Shown here: positions 60,117 through 64,000 of the stretch, piece after piece | Numbering within the stretch: the stretch's first letter is position 1 | Layout: every line of letters begins with the position of its first letter | DNA from: Tardiphaga alba | GTDB taxonomy: Bacteria; Pseudomonadota; Alphaproteobacteria; Rhizobiales; Xanthobacteraceae | Direction of reading: 5' to 3' | DNA length: 64,000 nt | NCBI RefSeq assembly: GCF_018279705.1 | Contig: NZ_CP036498.1 | Coordinates: 4,977,001-5,041,000 of the forward strand | The notes under the pieces: model-generated | Seen by the model: the letters and a program-made list of their open reading frames with translations, nothing else | Databases searched by the model: none | What the model was told of the DNA's origin: nothing | Made by a program: the position numbers and the translations under genes

Positions 60117-61193
60117 CTAGCGCAGCAGATTCAGCGGAAACGGCACCTGCGCACGCTGCTTGCGTGGCTTCTTAGCCTTGGCTTTTTTCTGCCCCGGCTT
60201 GGCTTTCGGCTCTTCCGGCTTTGCTTCCTCGGCCTGCTCCTTGTCGGGCTCGGCCTGAGCCTCGGCTGGCTGCTCCGCGAGCCTGGCTTCGGCGGGGGCG
60301 CCCTCCTTCGCGGCCACCTCCCGCGGCGGTGCTTCGGCCGGGCGCGGCACGGGCATCAGCGGCGCCACCTGCGGCCAGGCATCCCAGACGTCCCACTGGC
60401 AAATGCGATAATTGCCGCGGCGCTCGGCGAGATCGAAATGGATGTGGTCCTCGTGATAACCATCCGACCCCGGCCCGAGCACGGTGGGAAAACGCGAGCA
60501 CAGCGACAGCAGCACCTTTTCGCGCAAGTCCCGCGGCGTCGTCCGCTCGGTCAGCGCGACCGTCTCCCCATTGGCCAGTTTGAGGCCGCGGATATCGAGC
60601 GCATTGGCGCGGCCATGCTCGGACAGCTTGGCGCCCTGCTGGCGGTTGCGGCCGCGGCAGCTGAAGGAATCGAAATTGTCGAGCTCGACCAGTTTCGTTT
60701 TCAGGCTGCCCGCCAGCCCTGCCATATCAGTGCGAACCCAATCGGCCACCGCCGTCGCCATCGCACAACGCATGGTGGCCGCCGGCTTCAGCGACACGCG
60801 GGTCTTGTCCGCCAGCACCACGGCTTCAAGCCGCACCATGTCCGGACCACCGCAGGCGCCCGGCCCCTTGATGTCCGGGATGCTCGGCGCGATGGCGATA
60901 TCGTCGGTAAGCGCGACGCGGCAGGCCGATGGCGGCGGCGGTTCCGGCGGCTTTGCCTCTGCGGCCGGTTTCCCGGCGGATTGGCCGGGCTTCTCGGCCG
61001 GCTCGGCCTCGGGGGCCTGCGGCGCCTCAGCGGGGCGTGCCTTCGGCAGCGGCACACGCGTGGTGGTGAGATAGGCCTCCGCCGGCAACACCATGACAAA
61101 AATCAGCGCCAGAATGGCTCCAATTGTCGTTTGGCCGCAGCGGGATAGACCAAAAGTCGATTCTCCGGCCGCTTTCCCCGCGCTAGACTTCAT
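60117..61193 (-). CDS. Extensin-like C-terminal domain protein
   Basis: A 358-residue exported protein. An N-terminal signal or anchor helix (TTIGAILALIFVMVLPAEAY) is followed by a Pro/Ala/Glu-rich stretch (residues about 45-90). The extensin-like C domain (PF06904) shows CRVALTDDIAIAPSIPDIKG, GGPDMVRLEAVVLAD, HGRANALDIRGLKLANGE and HEDHIHFDL. This metal-site pattern is like that of VanY/DacB-type peptidases. The C-terminal tail is Ala/Glu/Lys-rich low complexity ending KAKAKKPRKQRAQVPF. ATG 61193 was chosen because the signal follows directly. Confidence 0.85.
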   Translation of the reverse strand: MKSSAGKAAGESTFGLSRCGQTTIGAILALIFVMVLPAEAYLTTTRVPLPKARPAEAPQAPEAEPAEKPGQSAGKPAAEAKPPEPPPPSACRVALTDDIAIAPSIPDIKGPGACGGPDMVRLEAVVLADKTRVSLKPAATMRCAMATAVADWVRTDMAGLAGSLKTKLVELDNFDSFSCRGRNRQQGAKLSEHGRANALDIRGLKLANGETVALTERTTPRDLREKVLLSLCSRFPTVLGPGSDGYHEDHIHFDLAERRGNYRICQWDVWDAWPQVAPLMPVPRPAEAPPREVAAKEGAPAEARLAEQPAEAQAEPDKEQAEEAKPEEPKAKPGQKKAKAKKPRKQRAQVPFPLNLLR

Positions 61194-61289
61194 GGCAAGA
61201 CCTAATTCCCCAACGATGGGCAAACCCGTCGTGGGCGCTGCGGTTCCTTAACGGAGTCGCGGGCAGAACAGAAATTCGGAGGGACGAAA

Positions 61290-62918
61290 ATGCGCGGCTT
61301 GATGCAAGACTGGCCACTGTTGTGTCATCGGATCATCGATCACGCAGCGAAGAACCATGGCGAGCGCGAGGTTGTCACCCGCTCGGTCGAAGGGCCGATC
61401 CATCGCACCACCTATGGTGAGATTCGCAAGCGCTCGCTGAAGGTCGCGCAGCGGCTCGACAAGGAAGGCATCGTGCTCGGCGACCGCGTCGCCACCATTG
61501 CCTGGAACACCTGGCGCCATCTCGAAGCCTGGTACGGCATCATGGGCATCGGCGCCATCTGCCACACGGTGAACCCACGCCTGTTCCCGGACCAGATTGC
61601 CTGGATCATCAACCATGCGCAGGACCGCATCGTGATGACCGACCTCACCTTCATCCCGATCCTGGAAAAGATCGCCGACCAGATCCCGAGCGTCGAGCGC
61701 TACATCGTCTTCACCGACAAGGCGCATATGCCGCAGACCACGCTGAAGAACGTGGTCGCCTATGAGGACTGGATCAACGAGGTCGATGGAAACTTCCAGT
61801 GGAAGGAGTTCGACGAGAACACCGCGGCCGCCATGTGCTACACATCGGGCACCACGGGCGATCCGAAGGGCGTGCTCTACTCGCACCGCTCCAACGTGCT
61901 GCATGCGCTGGTCGCGAATAACGGCGACGCACTCGGCACCACGTCGAAGGACACGATGCTGCCGGTGGTGCCGCTGTTCCACGCCAATAGCTGGGGCATC
62001 GCCTTCTCCGCGCCATCCATGGGCACCAAGCTGGTAATGCCGGGCGCAAAGCTCGATGGCGCCTCGGTGTATGAGCTGCTCAGCACCGAGAAGGTGACCT
62101 ACACCGCCGGCGTGCCGACCGTGTGGCTGATGCTGCTACAATATATGCAGAAGGAAAAGCTGACGCTGCCGGACCTCAAGGTCGTGATCTGCGGCGGTTC
62201 GGCGATGCCGCGCTCGATGATCAAGGCGTTCGCAGACATGGGCGTCGAGCCGCGCCATGCCTGGGGCATGACGGAAATGTCGCCGCTCGGCACGGTCTGC
62301 ACGCTGCAAGGCCAGTTCAAGGATCTTGAGGGCGACGCCAAGTTCGACATCCTGCAGACCCAGGGCTTCTCGCCCTTCATGGTCGAAATGAAACTGGTCG
62401 ACGACAACGAGAAGCTGATCCCGCATGACGGCAAGACATTCGGCCGCCTGCTCGTCCGTGGGCCCGCCGTGGCGAAGGGATACTTCCGCGTCGATAAGAA
62501 CATTCTCGACAGCGAAGGCTATTTCGACACCGGCGACGTCGCCACCATCGATGAATACGGCTATATGCGGATCACCGATCGCTCCAAGGACGTGATCAAG
62601 TCCGGCGGTGAATGGATCTCGTCCATCGATCTGGAGAATCTCGCCGTCGGCCATCCGCAGGTGGCGGAAGCGGCGGTCATCGGCGTCTTCCATCCGAAGT
62701 GGGACGAGCGTCCACTGCTGATCGTGCAGCTCAAGCCGGACCAGCAGGTGAGCCGCGAGGACCTGCTGAAATATATGGATGGCAAGATCGCCAAGTGGTG
62801 GATGCCGGATGACGTGGTGTTCGTCGATGCCATCCCGCACACCGCGACGGGCAAGATCCTGAAGACCGCACTGCGCGATCAGTTCAAGGAATACACGCTG
62901 CCCACGGCCGCGGCGTAA
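61290..62918 (+). CDS. Fatty-acyl-CoA ligase (medium/long-chain, AlkK-like)
   Basis: A 542-residue ANL ligase. [19 protein letters not shown] is the P-loop, [12 protein letters not shown] the adenine site, [20 protein letters not shown] the hinge and [20 protein letters not shown] the family block with the Gly-Glu. C-terminal [17 protein letters not shown] has the catalytic Lys. The pattern resembles AlkK-like medium-chain acyl-CoA ligases. The Shine-Dalgarno GGAGGGACGAAAA sits just before ATG 61290. A standalone gene between the extensin-like gene and a repeat. Confidence 0.92.
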   Translation: MRGLMQDWPLLCHRIIDHAAKNHGEREVVTRSVEGPIHRTTYGEIRKRSLKVAQRLDKEGIVLGDRVATIAWNTWRHLEAWYGIMGIGAICHTVNPRLFPDQIAWIINHAQDRIVMTDLTFIPILEKIADQIPSVERYIVFTDKAHMPQTTLKNVVAYEDWINEVDGNFQWKEFDENTAAAMCYTSGTTGDPKGVLYSHRSNVLHALVANNGDALGTTSKDTMLPVVPLFHANSWGIAFSAPSMGTKLVMPGAKLDGASVYELLSTEKVTYTAGVPTVWLMLLQYMQKEKLTLPDLKVVICGGSAMPRSMIKAFADMGVEPRHAWGMTEMSPLGTVCTLQGQFKDLEGDAKFDILQTQGFSPFMVEMKLVDDNEKLIPHDGKTFGRLLVRGPAVAKGYFRVDKNILDSEGYFDTGDVATIDEYGYMRITDRSKDVIKSGGEWISSIDLENLAVGHPQVAEAAVIGVFHPKWDERPLLIVQLKPDQQVSREDLLKYMDGKIAKWWMPDDVVFVDAIPHTATGKILKTALRDQFKEYTLPTAAA

Positions 62919-62928
62919 AGAGACTTGC

Positions 62929-62994
62929 CTTCTTCCCGCTCTGCGCGGGGAGAAGGTGGCGTCGCGTAGCGACGACGGATGAGGGGCATGGCAC
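62929..62994. repeat. Left half of a split family D palindromic element
   Basis: CCTTCTTCCCGCTCTGCGCG, GAGAAGGTGGCGTCGCG and ACGGATGAGGGGCATGGCAC form the left arm of a family D element. The GAGGGG at 62981-62986 also serves as Shine-Dalgarno for the DUF559 gene that follows. The right arm is at 63383-63445. Confidence 0.85.
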
Positions 62995-63342
62995 ATGCGG
63001 AGCCGTATTCTCGTCACCACCAAATCGCGCGAACTTCGCGCCAATTCCACTGATGCCGAAACGAAACTCTGGAATGCCCTGCGCAATCGTCAGATCGCGG
63101 GATTCAAGTTCGTGCGCCAGGAGCCCATCGGGCGCTACATCTGCGACTTTGTTTGTCGGGAAAAAACGCTCGTTATCGAAGCTGATGGTGGGCAGCATCT
63201 GGAATCGGAACGCTACAAGGTGCGGGATCGATACTTGCGCGAGCAGGGTTATCGCGTATTGCGATTCTGGAACAACGATGTGCTGTCGAATATCGAGGGA
63301 GTGGCGATGGTAATTGAGGCGGCGCTGGGGAAGAGCGGCTGA
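62995..63342 (+). CDS. DUF559 (Vsr-like endonuclease fold) protein
   Basis: A 115-residue DUF559 protein. LRNRQIAGFKFVRQEPIGRY, ICDFVCREKTLVIEADGGQH and YREQGYRVLRFWNNDV show the typical pattern; D...E-x-D and the His fit a PD-(D/E)XK-type nuclease site as in Vsr. The start ATG 62995 follows the repeat arm GAGGGGCATGGCAC directly, so repeat sequence provides the ribosome site. The gene is bounded by the two arms of one palindromic element, which elsewhere in the window have only about 30 bp between them. It may be cargo, or a gene living by repeat mobility. The role is unknown. Confidence 0.88.
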   Translation: MRSRILVTTKSRELRANSTDAETKLWNALRNRQIAGFKFVRQEPIGRYICDFVCREKTLVIEADGGQHLESERYKVRDRYLREQGYRVLRFWNNDVLSNIEGVAMVIEAALGKSG

Positions 63343-63382
63343 GGCTTCTTCGATCCGGGAGCGCACGTGCAGGGCTGGCCGA

Positions 63383-63445
63383 GTGCCCTGCCCCTCACCC
63401 GCCGCGAAGGCGCGGCGACCTCTCCCCGCAAAGAGCGGGGAGAGG
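63383..63445. repeat. Right half of the split family D palindromic element
   Basis: GTGCCCTGCCCCTCACCCG and CCGCGAAGGCGCGG, then CCTCTCCCCGCAAAGAGCGG, form the mirrored right arm. Reverse-complemented, it begins with the same GAGGGGCAnGGCAC block found immediately before the DUF559 start. Confidence 0.85.
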
Positions 63446-63453
63446 TTAGGAAC

Positions 63454-63909
63454 TCACCCGTTCAGCGCGGCCTTCACGAGGCCGCTGGCTTTGCCGAAAT
63501 CCATCTGGCCGGCATATTTCGCCTTCAGCGCGGCGATCACCTTGCCCATGTCCTTCATGCCGGCGGCACCGAGTTCGGAGATCTCGGCAGCAATCGCTGC
63601 CTTGGTCTCGTCTTCGGACATCTGCTGCGGCAGATAGGCGGTGATGACGGCGATCTCCTCGCGCTCGGCAGCGGCGAGTTCGGCGCGGCCGCCCTTCTCG
63701 TACAGCTCGACCGACTCCTGGCGCTGCTTGATCATCTTCTGCAACAAGCTAAGCAGATCCGCATCGCTCAGCGGCGGCTTGCCCTGGCCGCGCGCGTCGA
63801 TATCGGCATTCTTGATGGCCGCATTCACCATACGCAGGGTGGAAAGCGTACGCTCGTTCTTGGCCTTCATGGCCTCCTTGACGGCGGTGTTGATGTCGTC
63901 GCGCAGCAT
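63454..63909 (-). CDS. GatB/YqeY domain-containing protein
   Basis: A 151-residue helical protein of the YqeY family, related to the tail domain of GatB. Motifs are LRDDINTAVKEAMKAKNERT, LSTLRMVNAAIKNADIDARG, and GMKDMGKVIAALKAKYAGQM. The family is implicated in tRNA-dependent amidation or general RNA binding, without settled function. ATG 63909 has GGAG 6 nt upstream. In related genomes it is divergent from carA; the last 90 nt of the window (63910-64000) would be that promoter region but contain no visible gene start. Confidence 0.92.
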   Translation of the reverse strand: MLRDDINTAVKEAMKAKNERTLSTLRMVNAAIKNADIDARGQGKPPLSDADLLSLLQKMIKQRQESVELYEKGGRAELAAAEREEIAVITAYLPQQMSEDETKAAIAAEISELGAAGMKDMGKVIAALKAKYAGQMDFGKASGLVKAALNG

Positions 63910-64000
63910 GTGCGTCTCCTGTCAGGCCGCAAGGTGCAGCGTCGGAACCGATGGCCCCGATCTAAGCGCTTTGACGCGCCGACACAACTGCGAGGGCCGG

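Overview
The window is GC-rich, tightly packed DNA from an alphaproteobacterium of the Bradyrhizobium / Rhodopseudomonas / Tardiphaga group (Nitrobacteraceae). This rests on gene content and order, on the many aromatic and acyl-CoA genes, and on the dense sprinkling of palindromic intergenic repeats typical of that family. The genus cannot be fixed from sequence reading alone. No rRNA, tRNA, CRISPR array, transposase or phage gene was seen.

Region 1 (1-4.8 kb): four tandem, near-identical periplasmic ligand-binding proteins of the branched-chain amino acid ABC type, with terminators between them and no permease or ATPase of their own. A MOFRL-type glycerate kinase follows.

Region 2 (6.4-24.1 kb): an aromatic (phenylpropanoid) uptake and catabolism locus whose layout matches, from memory, the cou/tar region of Rhodopseudomonas palustris. 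It holds a MarR regulator, an ABC permease, a fused permease-ATPase, a second ATPase, two binding proteins, a feruloyl/coumaroyl-CoA synthetase, a crotonase, a cyclase-family protein, a DUF3237 protein and a complete TRAP transporter, with pobA (4-hydroxybenzoate hydroxylase) divergent from it. Three promoters in this region share a 15-bp dyad of 6-3-6 form, a candidate operator for the MarR protein. A hipBA toxin-antitoxin pair sits inside the locus, and its promoter carries four operator-like palindromes at an exact 25-bp period.

Region 3 (24.2-30.4 kb): small enzymes and regulators: a PaaI-type thioesterase, a flavin-binding PNPOx-like protein, a GST-like protein and a WYL regulator with two matching operators, a YkgJ-like protein, a DUF3307 membrane protein, a frameshifted orphan domain resembling the indolepyruvate oxidoreductase C-terminus, and a membrane-anchored cyclic-nucleotide-binding protein.

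Region 4 (30.5-44 kb): a beta-oxidation-type island. It has two enoyl-CoA hydratases, two large and one small acyl-CoA dehydrogenase (PimC/PimD-like heteromer candidates), a second feruloyl-CoA-synthetase-like ligase, an SDR dehydrogenase, a TetR regulator, a thiolase and another acyl-CoA ligase. The SDR leader carries four copies of a 14-nt motif.

Region 5 (44.1-64 kb): mostly housekeeping genes: cobB, clpS, an adenylate cyclase, aroC, a phosphoglycerate-mutase-like protein, fabI, an ECF sigma/anti-sigma pair, a CbpA-type DnaJ, pdxH, an SDR, corA, an L,D-transpeptidase, an extensin-like protein, an acyl-CoA ligase and a GatB/YqeY protein. A DUF559 nuclease-like gene lies precisely inside a split palindromic repeat. 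At least five repeat families fill most intergenic gaps.
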